Shown one piece after another: positions 34,480 through 46,299 of a stretch of 64,000 nt of DNA. A program made the translations under genes and the position numbers. The notes under the pieces were generated by a model. The model was not told the DNA's origin. It made no database searches and was given only the letters and a program-made list of their open reading frames with translations. The stretch is from assembly GCA_029204045.2 (NCBI GenBank), contig CM055076.1, positions 18,223,269-18,287,268 of the forward strand, given 5' to 3'. Origin of the DNA: Tillandsia leiboldiana (lineage: Eukaryota > Streptophyta > Magnoliopsida > Poales > Bromeliaceae). Within the stretch, counting starts at the first letter, position 1. Each line of letters begins with the position of its first letter.

Positions 34480-34712
34480 GGGTTTTTTTTGAAAATGACC
34501 CTATAAAAATTTAAATTTTTGAAAATAGCCCTACAAAATTTGTATTTGCAAAAATGACCCTCTTTCTGCCAACTGGGCGCCACGTCAGCTCGCCACATCA
34601 GCCGGAGCGCCAGTCAGCTTGCCACATCAGCCGGTGCGTGGGGGGTGTATAAGTTAAACACGCAGGTACACCCTGCGTGTTCTAAACACGCAGGCTGAGC
34701 CTGCGTGTTTGG
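34480..34712. repeat. Left terminal inverted repeat of MULE D
   Basis: It starts GGGTTTTTTTTGAAAATGACC. The outer part is A/T-rich with repeated GAAAATRRCCC steps, and the inner part has GCCACGTCAGC/GCCACATCAGC repeats and CACGCAGG/CCTGCGTG pairs. It is about 85-90 percent similar by eye to the complement of 42584-42818. Confidence 0.9.
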
Positions 34713-34970
34713 GTGTGGGCTGGGTTCCGGAACAGCCTTGCTGGTTCCGGAAATCCAATGTGCTCAAGCCCCCAGCCACTCAACCAAACTCCAGAATGCT
34801 CCAATCTCGCGCCGCCAACTCACTTTTCGCCCCGGGAGCTTCCGCCACAGTCTGAAACCACCCGAACCACACTGTAAATATAAAATACACATGATGCAAG
34901 AATTTTTAAATTTTTCTGTAAATACCTGCGGAGTCAATGCTCGATGTAGAACCCGTACTCTACACTAGTC

Positions 34971-35045
34971 TAACTAATTTTTTTTTTCATCATAATTCAG
35001 CCTGCATGTTTAGTCTGAATATTTTTTTTTTCATCATAATTCAGC
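34971..35045 (+). repeat. Short local duplication
   Basis: TCATCATAATTCAGC preceded by a T run occurs twice (about 34978-35000 and 35023-35045). It lies directly before the 35080-35364 frame. Confidence 0.6.
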
Positions 35046-35079
35046 GTGCATTCAACTCTCTAATACACTAGATGTACTG

Positions 35080-35364
35080 GTGGATTCTTTCCTTTTGGAA
35101 GCTAACAATGAATCTTTGTGTTTAACTAGTGCAAAAAGGAGATCAAATGCAGTGTCTAATGCTCTATTTCACCAGGATCTTGAGAATTTAAGAGCAACAA
35201 TTTTGAAAACAAGAGCACTAATTATGCTAAAAGGTGGACAACATGACTTAGCAGAGCAACTTTGTAGGACTGCGGTCAGCATAAAGGAAAATAGTTCGCA
35301 AGTCACAATAAAGTATTACAATATGGGAAATCATTCAAGAGCTCATCACAACAAAATTAAGTAA
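35080..35364 (+). CDS. Unrecognised short frame in MULE D, possibly a captured gene fragment
   Basis: I do not recognise this 94-codon frame. The part LRATILKTRALIMLKGG followed by QHDLAEQLCRTAVSI has the two-helix spacing of a tetratricopeptide repeat (small residue, then Ala/Leu, Gly, then a second helix with AEQL). The frame stays open upstream of the ATG for some codons. It runs opposite to the two genes of MULE D and lies between the left terminal repeat and the 3' end of the PMD gene, the position where MULEs carry captured host fragments. It lacks a matching upstream part. Both the TPR reading and the capture are inference; chance coding is possible. Confidence 0.35.
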   Translation: MDSFLLEANNESLCLTSAKRRSNAVSNALFHQDLENLRATILKTRALIMLKGGQHDLAEQLCRTAVSIKENSSQVTIKYYNMGNHSRAHHNKIK

Positions 35365-35529
35365 ACAATCTCTTCACAATCACCAAAGCTTTAAACAAAT
35401 AATAAATGCAAAGCATATACATAGTGAGCATTAAAAAAAAAAGAAGGGCATGAAAAAGAGGAATTATAAATATTACATTGAACAATTATTACAGTAAGTT
35501 TCAACATTTCAAAGAAGAAGCAAAATACA

Positions 35530-35805
35530 TGATTACGAGCACAACACAACAACACAACAACACAACAAAGCACAACACATCACAACACATTATATCACAT
35601 CACATCACATCGCACATCATACAATAGCACAACACAACAACACAACAAAGCACATCACATCACATCGCAGAACATCGCACAACACAATATCACAACAACA
35701 CAACAACACAACAACACAACAACACATCACATCACATCACATCGCACATCACATCACATCACATCGCACATCACATCACATCACACATCACATCACATCA
35801 CAGCT
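35530..35805 (+). repeat. Low-complexity CACAACA / CATCACAT tandem tract
   Basis: It is an alternating array of ACAACAC and CATCACAT units over about 275 bp, in the 3' flank of the PMD gene. It is simple-sequence expansion with no coding meaning. Confidence 0.85.
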
Positions 35806-35851
35806 CATCAGAACAAAATAATAGAAATATAACAATATATAACAATGTAAA

Positions 35852-38376
35852 CTAATCAAATGGCTCAATACGGTCGAATTGGTCCAACTGTGAAATAGTC
35901 GTGCCCTCTGGCTGTGAAGGAGCTGAAGATGAGGGCTGATCAGTCTGGTTGGACTGTCGATGCCGTGCTCGCCTCAAATAAAAAAGATCAGGTCCTCGTT
36001 GACGACGACCAAGTGGTACGTACCCCGATGGTGGCGTAGTATCTGATGGTGATGGTGCATGCCCCGACGTCGATGCTCCACCATGGTCTGCTGGCTGTGT
36101 CCCCGATGGACTAGGTGATGGTGCATGCCCCGACGTCGATGCTCCACCATGATCCGCTGGGCGTGGTGTAGTATGTGGTAATGTCTGTACAGTGAGTAAA
36201 CCAACCTCCACCTGAGCAGCACCACGTGTCAGAATGTCGAAAGGTGCTCCAGTAAGTGAAAGCTGGGGTAGTACACTTCTGATCGTATATTCTGTTCTCT
36301 GAAGGAGATCGACCTGAAATGAAAACAGTATCACAATAATTACATTGACTTTCGTTTGAAAATGAAATTAATTATTATATCATACCAAAAATCTCTCGCG
36401 ATGTCCATGGGGCTCATATGCAAGGGGGGGATGCTGTGCTGGAGTAGATATCCACCTCCTGGTGATACTCCAATACCACTGCATGTAGATAGAAGCGGCG
36501 CGTATATAATCGGGATCTACATGGGGGTCCACCTCTACTATATACTGCAGTCGATCGTCCCAATCCTGAATATGTATGGCATGAAATGCCGCCCAGTTCT
36601 CATCCGGTCTACCTCGTGAAGTGATGCGAGGTAGAGCAACTACTGCGTCGGGTATATGCTGTCGAAATCCAAAATGACGAAGCACCCGATCCGGAAGATG
36701 TAGCTCAATAATATGAAAACATACTAGGGTCGTCCGTGATCGCCATACCGGAGACCCCACTAGACAAAAAGGTGGAAGTGACCCTAGTATATCATCTGTA
36801 TATGGCCTCCATATAATCTATTGTGAAAAGTAAATGATAAGTAACTTGTATAAAAAAAAAAAAGTTATGTGAATGAAAACTTATGATAATTAACTCATGT
36901 ACCTGAGACTCTAACTGGCAATCAAGCTGATCACGATAAAACTCAATGTCGGCCGTCCTGACATTGTCTCGAAAAGCCAACCTATTATTCCACCCAAGGT
37001 TTTAAGTATCCATCGGCACGGGCCGTATCTACCGTGCCGTACCGTGCCAACAAGATACCGGCACGATACAGCTCCCGTGCCGATGACACAGTTCAAAACC
37101 CTTTTTTCTTAAAATTACTAAGTAATTTTCTTAATAAAGTTCAAAATATTTGATAAAGATACATAATAAGCAATTAAAAAATTTTGTTGCTAAAGAAATT
37201 AAATATTTCATGCCATTATGTGTCGGCACGCATGTATTTTTTGTGACCGGCACTCATCGGCACTGCTAGGCACGCACCGTGTCGTACCGTGCCAGCAAGT
37301 TTTCGTCACGACCCCGTGCCACGGCACTTAAATCCTTGATTCCACCTGTTTCACATATAATATATTAGTAATGATAATATAAAACACAGAAACCTTAAAA
37401 TTTAATACATACCTGCAACCTAGTGGCAGATCAATAAGATCAAACTGCGGTCCGACTATCTCAGGTCGACCAATGTGCAGATGATCCCATGCCCAAATCT
37501 ACATATTAAGCTACTTAGAAATAATAAATGAATTTCATGAATAAAATTACTAGTAAAGGAATGTACCTGAAGTAATGTCGCAAAACAACAACACACCGCT
37601 TTCCCCCTCATGCAAGCATTTGCTAATGCTCGATAGAGATGAGCTAGCGTCGCCGCACCCCATGCCAAGGCACCACAAGCGTCAAAATCCTCTAAATAGG
37701 CAACCACTTTAAATGCACTCTAGTTCTGCTTGGGTTTGGCATTAGGCTACAACCTATCTGAAACAAAATATACGCTCTGGCTGTAGCCTCTATCACTGCG
37801 GGCTGTGCATCTACGGGGATGTCGTGAAACTGCTGATACAACCATTCAAGTTTGATCTCTCCGCCTTTGATATCTGCGGGAAGCACCCCAAGCAAGAGCT
37901 CACATAGCGCCCCCCACTGATACGAGCCTCCTCCGGTCACCGCCCCCCCATCAATGCGGAGTCCAGTAATGACAGCCACATCCATCAAGGTGACTGTCAT
38001 CCCCCCATGTCTCAAGTGAAAGGACTGCGTCTCCCTCCGCCACCGCTCCACTAAGGATCCTAACAAAGCCTGATCGAGCATGACGCGCCTCAACCGCGAT
38101 ACATAATAGAATCCTGCACGTCGCAGTAGCTCCAATACTGTAGGATGCTCAATCTGCCAGTGGTTCAGTGTGCGACTATGCTCCACAAATTCAACCGGAG
38201 AATAACCCTGCAATATTATAAAAATCACATAATATTAGTACATGAAATTTCAAAGAAATAAAAAAGTTAATTACAAAAAAAAATATAACCTCATCTCTAA
38301 TGCAAGTACATCTGTGGTGAGTCTGATCTGTCAATACAGATCCATCAATCGGTTCTGCCTCCTCGTGATCGTCCAT
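35852..38376 (-). pseudogene. Plant mobile domain (PMD) gene of MULE D
   Basis: The start is ATG 38374-38376 (MDDHEEAEP). Spliced exons encode the PMD fold: LLRRAGFYYVSRLRR then SLVERWRRETQSFHL (about 38150-38030), MTVTLMDVAVITGLRIDG (about 38005-37950), HLKWLP then YLEDFDACGALAWGAATLAHLYRAL in part (about 37710-37620), WAWDHLHIGRP (about 37500-37465), and a long C-terminal exon with SRTTLVCFHIIELHLPDRVLR (about 36740-36680) and a Ser/Thr/Pro/His-rich tail. This wording is that of the MAIN/MAIL1 and long PP7-like family, whose transposon-borne relatives are known. One missing base near 37705 shifts the frame, and a MITE sits in an intron (36995-37338). The tail has a 60-bp-class repeat (ADHGGASTSGHAPSPS twice). 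Confidence 0.88.
36995..37338. mobile_element. 344-bp hAT MITE inside MULE D
   Basis: The ends are CAAGGTTTTAAGTATCC and the complement of CAAGGATTTAAGTGCCG, with an exact 8-bp duplication ATTCCACC (36987-36994 and 37339-37346). It is the same length and plan as 28671-29014, so both come from one MITE subfamily. It falls between exons of the PMD gene. Confidence 0.95.
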
Positions 38377-38489
38377 CTGTAATAATACGAATAAATAAAT
38401 AAACAAATTATATTATGCGTGAAGTATTGTAATTTAATCAAAATAATTTACAACAATCAAGATATGAAACAATCAAGATATCAAACTAA

Positions 38490-41314
38490 TCAACCTAAAC
38501 GACGACGTCTTTCGGTCCTTCTTTGTTGATTTTCAGGACATGTGCTTTTATAATGGCCGGGTTGTTTACACATACTACACTTGCTCCTACTACTTCCCGC
38601 GCCTTCGTCCATAATATTGCGAATGCGAGTAGATTTGGGTCGTCCTTTCTTTCTTCGCTCGTGTGGTGGAAGTATAGGTCTGTCATATGACTCAACCCAA
38701 TAACGCCGATCGGGGACCGGATGGAACTGTGGTTCGTATGTATCTCGAAAGAATTCAGTAGTATACCAACGTGAGCATAGACTATAATAATCTATGTTCA
38801 TGTGTAACGAACTACAACAAGCTAATATATGTGAACAAGGTAATCCCGTTAGTTGCAAACACAAACATGAACATGTAGAATGTAGTCCATTGATAATGAC
38901 TTGGTATTGTAAATCCCTTCCAGTAAAACTTCAAATTCTTGATATCCATATCGCCTAACTGTATGTGCTCTAGCCACTGACATTCGGCTATTGATAGTTT
39001 TATCCACATCCGATACAAATGGAGTTAACATTGTTGCTGCCTCTTGACGATGTTTTAGAAAGAACTCAACCACTCGATGTAATGTTGCCATTACAAAAGC
39101 GGTAATTGGTAAGCCACGAACTCCCCTCAAGACTCCATTTAGACTTTCCGAACGGTTCGTAGTCATAATGCCGAATCGTCGACCACCATCGAAAGCCTTA
39201 GCCCAATATGTCCTATCGGCATGAAGTCTGTCAACCCATTGCCAAGCATCCTCATCCATTGCTCTCAATTCTTCCTTTAACATGTTATATACTCGTTCTT
39301 CTGAGGCACTCCCGATGGCATAAAATTTTTGAAGTAGGTGTTTTGCTTTGAAATGAATATTCATATTAGCTTTCATGTGTCGCAAACACCATCGATGAGC
39401 ATGTCCTTCTGATTGTGGGAATACAAGTGCAACAAGGTTCGCAAGTCCTTTAAAGCGATCAGAAATTAATGTAATAACTCGACCTCGTGTTATGTAGCTC
39501 CGTAGACAATTTAGAAACCACTCCCAACTCGAGCCATTCTCCCCCTCGCATATAGCGAATGCTAGCGGGTACAAACCACCATTGCCATCAACACCTGTGG
39601 CAATTAATGCATGACCTCCATATTTTCCATACAAGTGCGTGGCATCGATACTAAGTATTGGCCGGCAAAACGACCAACCATGAATCGAGGGTCCAAAAGC
39701 CCAGAAGGCGCGTGCAAACATTCTTGAAGTACTCGTCACTCTTGTAGTTTCAATCTTGGTAATAGTTCCGGGATTTGTTGTTTCTAACATTGAGAAATAT
39801 CGAGGAAGGTCACAATATGATTGCTCCCAACTACCGTATATAATTTGCAATGCTTTATTCCGTACCCGCCAAGACTTGCTATATGAAATGGTGACGTGAA
39901 ACTCACTCCGAACTCTGGTTTGAACTTCTGTAGGACTCATAGCAAGCCTTGCCTTCATTGTGGGTAGTATATGTTGACATATAAAAGAAGATGTACAATT
40001 CCTATGCATTGTATTCAAAATAGGAATCATGCATGTATGTGGTCCCGCATAGGTCTTTACTTTAAAATGTAATGAACCTTTGGGTCGAGAGGCATGTAAT
40101 CTCCATGGGCAAGAATTGACCAAACATCTCACAGTATATCTAGTTGTGTTTGATTTAACAACTCTAAGTTGCACATTATGTTCAATGTGCCATCGATCCA
40201 AAGCATTCACCAAGGACGTCTTGTCAGAAAATACCCGATCTTTCCATTGATCATCACTCGGAGGACCTTGATAAATGTTTTGTTCAACAACGGTTTGGTG
40301 AATTAATTCATTGCCCAGATGAAAACGTTGTCGGTGATCTTCAAATTCTTCAAATTCTACCGGGTCCTCGACATCATCGTTGTTTGCAAATGAATTTTCA
40401 ATCCATTCAATCCCTTCATCTTGAATGGCGCATGTGAGAGAATTGAATCCGCCATCATGACCAAAATGAATAGATTGTGGAATACCATCACTATCATCAT
40501 CTGTAGAGTCCATATCAGTTTCACTTACATGCTCATCGTCACTGCTATTTATTTGCTCATTATCACTTTCTATTACTTCCTCATTTTCATTTATATTTCT
40601 CAACTCTAGATCAGTGCATTCTCGATTGCTAGATGATGGACCCTCATATAGATTATGATGGATAGTTGATCTGCAAAAGGTATTTATGATTAACTATTCA
40701 AATCTATTAAGATTTTATGTAATTAAGTCATATAATCACTTACCGCTCATCAACTCCACCGAATAAAGATGGATCCACAGTAATATATGGTAATGATGTA
40801 CTCACTGGCACATATGGGACTTCAGACACTCTGCAATACTTATAAAATGTAAATTATCCATTTTCCGCACCTATACTATTAAAGGACAAAGATTGAAATT
40901 GAAAATTCCTAAATTTTCATACCTTGATGTACGAATTCGTTCAAGATCGACATAATCTCTTTGGTAAACAGAGGTTGGACGGTGACGTGTAGTCAACACT
41001 TACTTCTCTACGTATACTTTGATGCAACCATGAAATGGGAAAAAACTCATCACGCCTACAATTCCATGATCACTTGATATGTCAAGTAATTCCCATTCAT
41101 TAGGTCCCATTGGACATCGAACTGTTATGCGTAGACGGAACTCCGCTCGATCATAATTAGTGACCTTGTATATTTCTTCTTCGAAATCCCGAAATGTGAT
41201 GTCGCGGCGAATTCCGATCAGTTCTTTATAGCCACCAATGTATTGTGGTATATTATTGTTCACGACTAAATTTCCGTCCCAATGAATATAAAACGGAACA
41301 CATTCACCAGACAT
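38490..41314 (-). pseudogene. mudrA-type transposase of MULE D (one frameshift)
   Basis: The first exon (41314-41004, MSGECVPFYIHWDGN, donor GTAAGT) gives the N-terminal beta-rich domain of MuDR-type proteins. The large exon (40670-38490, acceptor TTTTGCAG) encodes an acidic stretch, a MuDR DNA-binding-like region (VRCLVNSCPWRLHASR, about 40145-40080), and the MULE catalytic domain: LSIDATHLYGKYGG (first Asp, about 39655-39615), LISDRFKGLANLV (second Asp, about 39475-39435) and MTTNRSESLNGVLRG (Glu, about 39165-39120). A SWIM finger follows (CSCLCLQLTGLPCSH, about 38880-38835), then a CCHC knuckle (CSMCKQPGHYKSTC, about 38580-38540). A one-base deletion near 38932, between the catalytic domain and SWIM finger, breaks the frame. 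Middle exons near 40750-40930 are not certain. Confidence 0.92.
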
Positions 41315-42483
41315 ACTGACGTACTAAAAATAACAATAAATAATATAACATTCGTCAGTTTGATGACTACTCTAGTTCGACAAATTAAGATCAGTATTAT
41401 GAGCTTGACAAAAAAAGAGCTTATAAACTTTGTTATTTTTAATTATAATCATAGTGAATCACTATCTGTCCTTGCAAGTTTATTTTGAAAATTGTCCTTG
41501 CAAGTTTTATTTGCTATTTTTGATGAAAATTTAGTTGTATTATGAAATTATTCATGTTTTGGAACTTGCTATTCATGAAATTATTCATCTAAGGTATTAT
41601 GAAATTATTCATGTTTTGGAACTTGCCAGACCTTTTGGCAATTAGGGCCCAAAAGCTTAGCTTGACAAATTAAGATCATGGACCATATATCCTTTTCACA
41701 GCAATGTAAGTAAAGATCCTTTCATGTGCCTCCCATCTTTAGTTATAGATGTTAGCACCATACCACCAACTTAGGTTGGGAGCTCAACATTTAAAAGTCG
41801 AATGCTCTAATATAAACTTCAAATATAGGTTTATACTTTTAAAAGTATATAAGCCCTTTCTCTCTCTCTATATATATTAAACATTAATTTTATATAATTT
41901 ATTTACATTTTATGTAATATATACAGAGATGTGATGATCGAATGAGAAATTTATAATTTATTTACATTTTATATAATTTATTTATTTACATTAAATTTAT
42001 ATAATTAATGTAAATAAATAATTTTATATAATTTTATATAATGTTATATAATTTATTTACATTTTATGTGATTTATTTACATTTTTGGATAAATAGAATG
42101 AGAAATTTATACTACATTACCAAAATTACAGATTTTTACAGATTTTTAAATCACTTAGTGGCAAGGGTTACATTAGAAAAATTACAGATTTTTACAGATT
42201 TTTACATTAGCAAAATTACAGATTTTTAAATAAACAATTACAGATTTTTTAAAAAAAAACAAGAAAAAGGATAACTACCGTATGATCTATTATATGCAAG
42301 ATTACCTCAAATGGATTCAATTAACAAAATTAAATGTTAAAACACTATGAAAAAAGCCCTAAATTTTGACCTATTATATGCAAAAAAAAAAACCTTAGAC
42401 GGCGACGCGGCTGCTGCACGGAATAGAGAGAGATCGGCTGTTGAACCTCCGACGACGGCGACGACCGGCGGCTGCGGCACGGG

Positions 42484-42485
<2 letters not shown>

Positions 42486-42527
<42 letters not shown>
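42486..42527 (+). repeat. (GA)n microsatellite
   Basis: About 20 GA units lie just inside the right terminal repeat of MULE D, next to what would be the promoter side of the transposase gene. Confidence 0.95.
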
Positions 42528-42528
<1 letters not shown>

Positions 42529-42583
42529 GAAATAGGAGCAGGTGAGTGAGGAAGGGAGGGTCGGGGTCGGGGGTTTAGGGCAA

Positions 42584-42818
42584 GTAGACATGCAGGTACA
42601 ACCTGCGTGTTTAGAACACGCAGGCTGTACCTGCGTGTTTAACTTATCACCCCACACACACACCGGCTGATGTGGCGAGCTGACGTGGCGGCCCGGCTGA
42701 CGTGGCTCGCTGACATGGCGCCCAGTTGGCAGGAAGAGGGCCATTTTTGCAAATACAAATTTTGCAGGGCCATTTTCAAAAATTTAAATTTTTATAGGGT
42801 CAATTTCAAAAAAAACCC
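42584..42818. repeat. Right terminal inverted repeat of MULE D
   Basis: It is the complement of 34480-34712, ending TTTGAAATTGACCC-like on the minus strand and followed by ATTTATAAA (42819-42827). Confidence 0.9.
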
Positions 42819-43262
42819 ATTTATAAATTTTTAAAATTTCAAAAATTTGTATATAAAAATAGGTATAAATTTAAAAATTTTAAACATTTGGTATAAATTT
42901 GGATAGATTAATAAATTATAAAAAAATTTTAAAAAAATTTAATTTTTAGATTTATTAAAAAATAAAATTAAAAATTTTTAAATTATAAAAATAAAAAAAA
43001 AAATTAAATTTTATAAATTTAAATATCTTATAATTTAAAAATTTTTAATTTAAAAAAAAGAAAAAAAAAAAAAAGAAAAGAAAGAAAGAAAGGTGGAACA
43101 AGCTGTTCCACCTTTAGGGGGGAACAACTATTCCCCCCCAATACCGGGTTATCCCGGGATAACCCGGTATGGGGGGGAACAGCTCCTATTTTTCTGTTTG
43201 GGTATAAGGTGGGGTATAACCCCCTTATCCCCCCCTTATACCCGATACCAAACGCCCCCTAA

Positions 43263-43805
43263 GGATACCTGATATTGGGAGAACTTTGCAAATTCTTCAG
43301 CAGATACCAAAACAGTTTTATCTGAGGGTAGGGTTGTATGCTTCCCGGCCGCCTTGTTGGCCATTTGAGACCGTTGATTCTTATTCTGAAGTTTCAAACA
43401 TGTGCATTTTGTGTGACCAGGTTCATGGCAGTAATAGCAAACAACACCTCCGAAATCCCGATTAGAAGCAGTCTCCCCATGACGATAATTACTTCTATTG
43501 GCAGTATTTCCTTTATGGCCTCCTCTATTATGATGCCGTCCATTATCATTGTGACTCACAAGCGCACTAGTAGTAGGTTGAGAAAATTGAGAATTCTCTG
43601 TACGAAGCACTCGAGTAGAGCTAGAAAGAATCTGAGACTTAGCTGTCTCAAATTCTGGGGGTAAACCAGCAAGAAAACTCATAACCGCTAGTTTCTCGCG
43701 TTGAGCTTGCGGCACACTTTCACATCAGGACTGAATGGTAACAAAACATAAAGTTCTTCATAAACCCGTTTAAAATCCATAAAAATCCATAAAATAGGCT
43801 GTGAG
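43263..43805 (-). pseudogene. Gag C-terminal half of copia E
   Basis: The minus-strand frame carries VPQAQREKLAVMSFLAGLPPEF (about 43718-43655, shown in two parts as REKLAVMSFLAGL and PPEFETAKSQIL), a His/Gly/Asn-rich basic region, and a CCHC knuckle CYYCHEPGHTKCTC (about 43445-43405). It continues the gag that starts at 57358. hAT B separates the two halves, with its GCTGTGAG duplication at 43798-43805. The left edge is the TAA duplication of the Harbinger-like MITE. Confidence 0.9.
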
Positions 43806-45427
43806 CAAGGAATTAAGTGTCGTGGCACAGGGGCGTGCCGTTATCCGCCTGGCATGGTACGGTACGGGCACGCTTGCGTGCCGACACGTGGCACGCTTGC
43901 GTGCCGATGGATACGCATGACTTTCCAGTAGCACGCTCTGGCACGATTTTTTTTTTTATTTTTTTTATTCCCAATAAGCTCTTATATTGTTTTAAAATGT
44001 TTAGTCAAATATTTAAGAATATTGACTATATATCAAGAAATTAAGTATCCATCCGTGCCTTACGGCACGGAGTGATACGTATCGTGCCACTAATTAGGCG
44101 GCACGGTACAGGGGGGGTCTCTCTTGGCCCTCCCGTGCCGCGATACCCTCTAAGCATCGAACGAGACAGAGCGATACCCAGAGAGTATCACGGTACGTGC
44201 CGCTGCGTGCCCACACAGGCACACAATGTTTTAAATTTTTTTTTTTTTTTTAATTTTGACCTTTTGTATTTTTTGGTTTCTTGTATAGACTTTTATCCCT
44301 CTCATCTATTTTCTTCTTTTCACTTATACCTTTTCTTCTATTCTGCGCTTTCTTTTCTTTCATCTCACATCTCTTACTCTATTTTTTTTCTTTCTATTTT
44401 TTTCTTCCATTTTTTCTCATAATTTTTTTTTTCAGTTTTTCCTTTCCATCTCTTATTATTTTTTGATCACTTCGATTTTAAAAGAAAAAGTAAAAAAATA
44501 GTAAAATCGAAGATCTACTTATTAGATAAGTCAAGAAATTTACAACTTAATTTTTTTTTTCACATTTAGAATATATTTAGCTTGTAAAGTTTCTTTTGTA
44601 AAGAAATATGAAATTATACAAATTTTTATTAACAATTTACAAAAATCTGAAAATATATCCACTTGATTTAATCATTATATGATCTATTTTTACTTTTTTT
44701 TATACGGATTGAATATTTTGTGCGAGATTTAAGATATTCTTAAGTTTGAAAATTTTATTATTAGATTTAGAAATATAAGAATTCTAATAAAATCGAAAAC
44801 TAAATAGAAGCAATTGATATTTAAATTTGCTTAATGTATATATCGTATTGTTTAGTGTTAAATTTTCATAAATAAATTGCACAAGTTTTCTTATTTAAAT
44901 TTAAGAAAAATTAATTTTCTTGGATGAACTTGCAATTTTTTCATAAAAATTTTTAAAAAATTATTTTTCTCGGATTTATATTTTATAATTTTTAAAAATC
45001 TAAAAAATAAAAGATAAATCAAAATTTTTTTAAAAATTAATTAATTTTTATTATTGCTTAATTTATTTATAGTATGGTTTATTATTAAATTTTCATGGAC
45101 ATTTTATAATTTTTTAAAAATTTTTAGAATTTTTTTTTTAATTTTTCATAAATATTTTATAAAAATTTGAAAATGAAAAGAAACTATCAGTGCACTTGGG
45201 GTCTTATTCTAATTTAGTCTAAGTCATCATATGATTTTCATCGAATCAATACGAATGGATCTTACAAATTTTTAAAAACATAATTTTCTCTATGAGCTGT
45301 AGTTGTATTTAACTTCACCTATAAAGAAGACTACTACTATATTAAGCTATTAACTAGTAAGTTAGTAAACTATTATTGACATTAGATTAAGACAAATCAA
45401 TACATAGCCAAAATTTATAAATATTAC

Positions 45428-46299
45428 TGTTGGAAAAATCCGATACTCGCCCCGGTACCAGATTCTCTGAATCTGCAATCCGCTTCGATACCGCAATCCG
45501 CTCTGGTACCGCCTAGAGTTGGGATTCCGCAGCGGAAACGTCAAATCGGATTTTTACCAAAAAACCCGTCTCCTCAACAAAAATGGAACCAATACAACTA
45601 CAAAGAGAAGAAAAAACCAATACAAGGAAATATGCGGGTGAAATAAGATTCATTAACCAAGAGAAGAATTACACCGATTACACAGACTTCTCTTCTGCAA
45701 TAGAGTAGCTTCAACCCTAGCTCTCCTCCTGAATCTCTCTCACCCTTCTCTCGTCTTCTATAAACCTAGAAGACTATGGGTGTGGCTAAATCCTAGCCCC
45801 CACCACCTCCATGAGTGTTACCATCACCGTGCTGTGGATACCACTATATGGGTGTGGCTAAATCCTAGCCCCCACCACCTCCATGGGTATTACCACCATC
45901 GTGGGTATATCCTCCTTAACACCACCGTGCTGTGGATACCACTATATGGGTGTGGCTAAATCCTAGCTCCCACCACCTCCATGGGTATTACCACCATCTT
46001 GGGTGTATCATCCTTAACACCACCGTGCTGTGTATACCACTATATGGGTGTGGCAAAATCCTAGCTCCCACCACCTTCATGGGTATTACCACCATCTTGG
46101 GTGTGGCTATCTTAACACCACCTTAAAATAATAACACATATGCTATATTTATAGCTTACATCAAAAGCTATCCAAATCCTAGTCTAAATAGATTTTTATT
46201 CTAATTAATATTAAATCTTAACAAACTTATCTTTTTAAGATTTAAATATTAATCTTAATCCAACTAGGATTCAACTACAAATATAATCAAATCCTAACA
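45428..46299 (+). repeat. Solo LTR inside hAT C, with a 98-bp minisatellite
   Basis: This 872-bp LTR starts TGTTGGAAAAATCC and ends AATCCTAACA. A 5-bp duplication ATTAC lies at 45423-45427 and 46300-46304. No internal retrotransposon genes are present, as expected after LTR-LTR recombination. It carries a tandem array (45777-46120). Confidence 0.9.
45777..46120 (+). repeat. Minisatellite with about 98-bp period
   Basis: Units beginning TGGGTGTGGC start at 45777, 45849, 45947 and 46045, giving steps of 72, 98 and 98 bp, with about 90-95 percent similarity. Part of it (from 45949) is repeated at 49702 onward as the edge of the large duplication. Confidence 0.92.

Larger units (their letters stand above)
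34480..42818 (-). mobile_element. Mutator-like element D carrying transposase and PMD genes
   Basis: This 8.3-kb element has long inverted repeats of about 230 bp (34480-34712 and about 42584-42818) and an exact 9-bp duplication ATTTATAAA (34471-34479 and 42819-42827), the Mutator hallmark. Two genes run leftwards: a mudrA-type transposase (38490-41314) and a plant-mobile-domain gene (35852-38376). The left flank inside the repeat also holds a short + strand frame (35080-35364). A 344-bp hAT MITE is nested at 36995-37338. Each main gene has what looks like a single one-base frameshift, so decay is mild. Confidence 0.96.
34159..43259. mobile_element. Harbinger/Tourist-like MITE split by MULE D
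   Basis: The outer ends read GGCTGCGTTTGGTTCGGG and, on the complement of the right, GGGGGCGTTTGGTATCGGG. They are flanked by the 3-bp duplication TAA (34156-34158 and 43260-43262). Such ends and a TWA-type duplication are typical of PIF/Harbinger MITEs. Without MULE D and its duplication it is about 750 bp and AT-rich. It has strong hairpins near its right end (GGTGGAACA/TGTTCCACC at about 43093-43115 and TACCGGGTTATCCC/GGGATAACCCGGTA at 43142-43169). Confidence 0.88.

Noticed and set aside
42337..42744. Minus-strand frame at the right end of MULE D as a gene
   Set aside because: It translates the (GA)n run and terminal-repeat sequence, with no family likeness.
45777..46120. Regular 98-bp repeats as a CRISPR-like array
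   Set aside because: This is plant DNA; the units are contiguous without unique spacers and lie inside an LTR, so it is a minisatellite.
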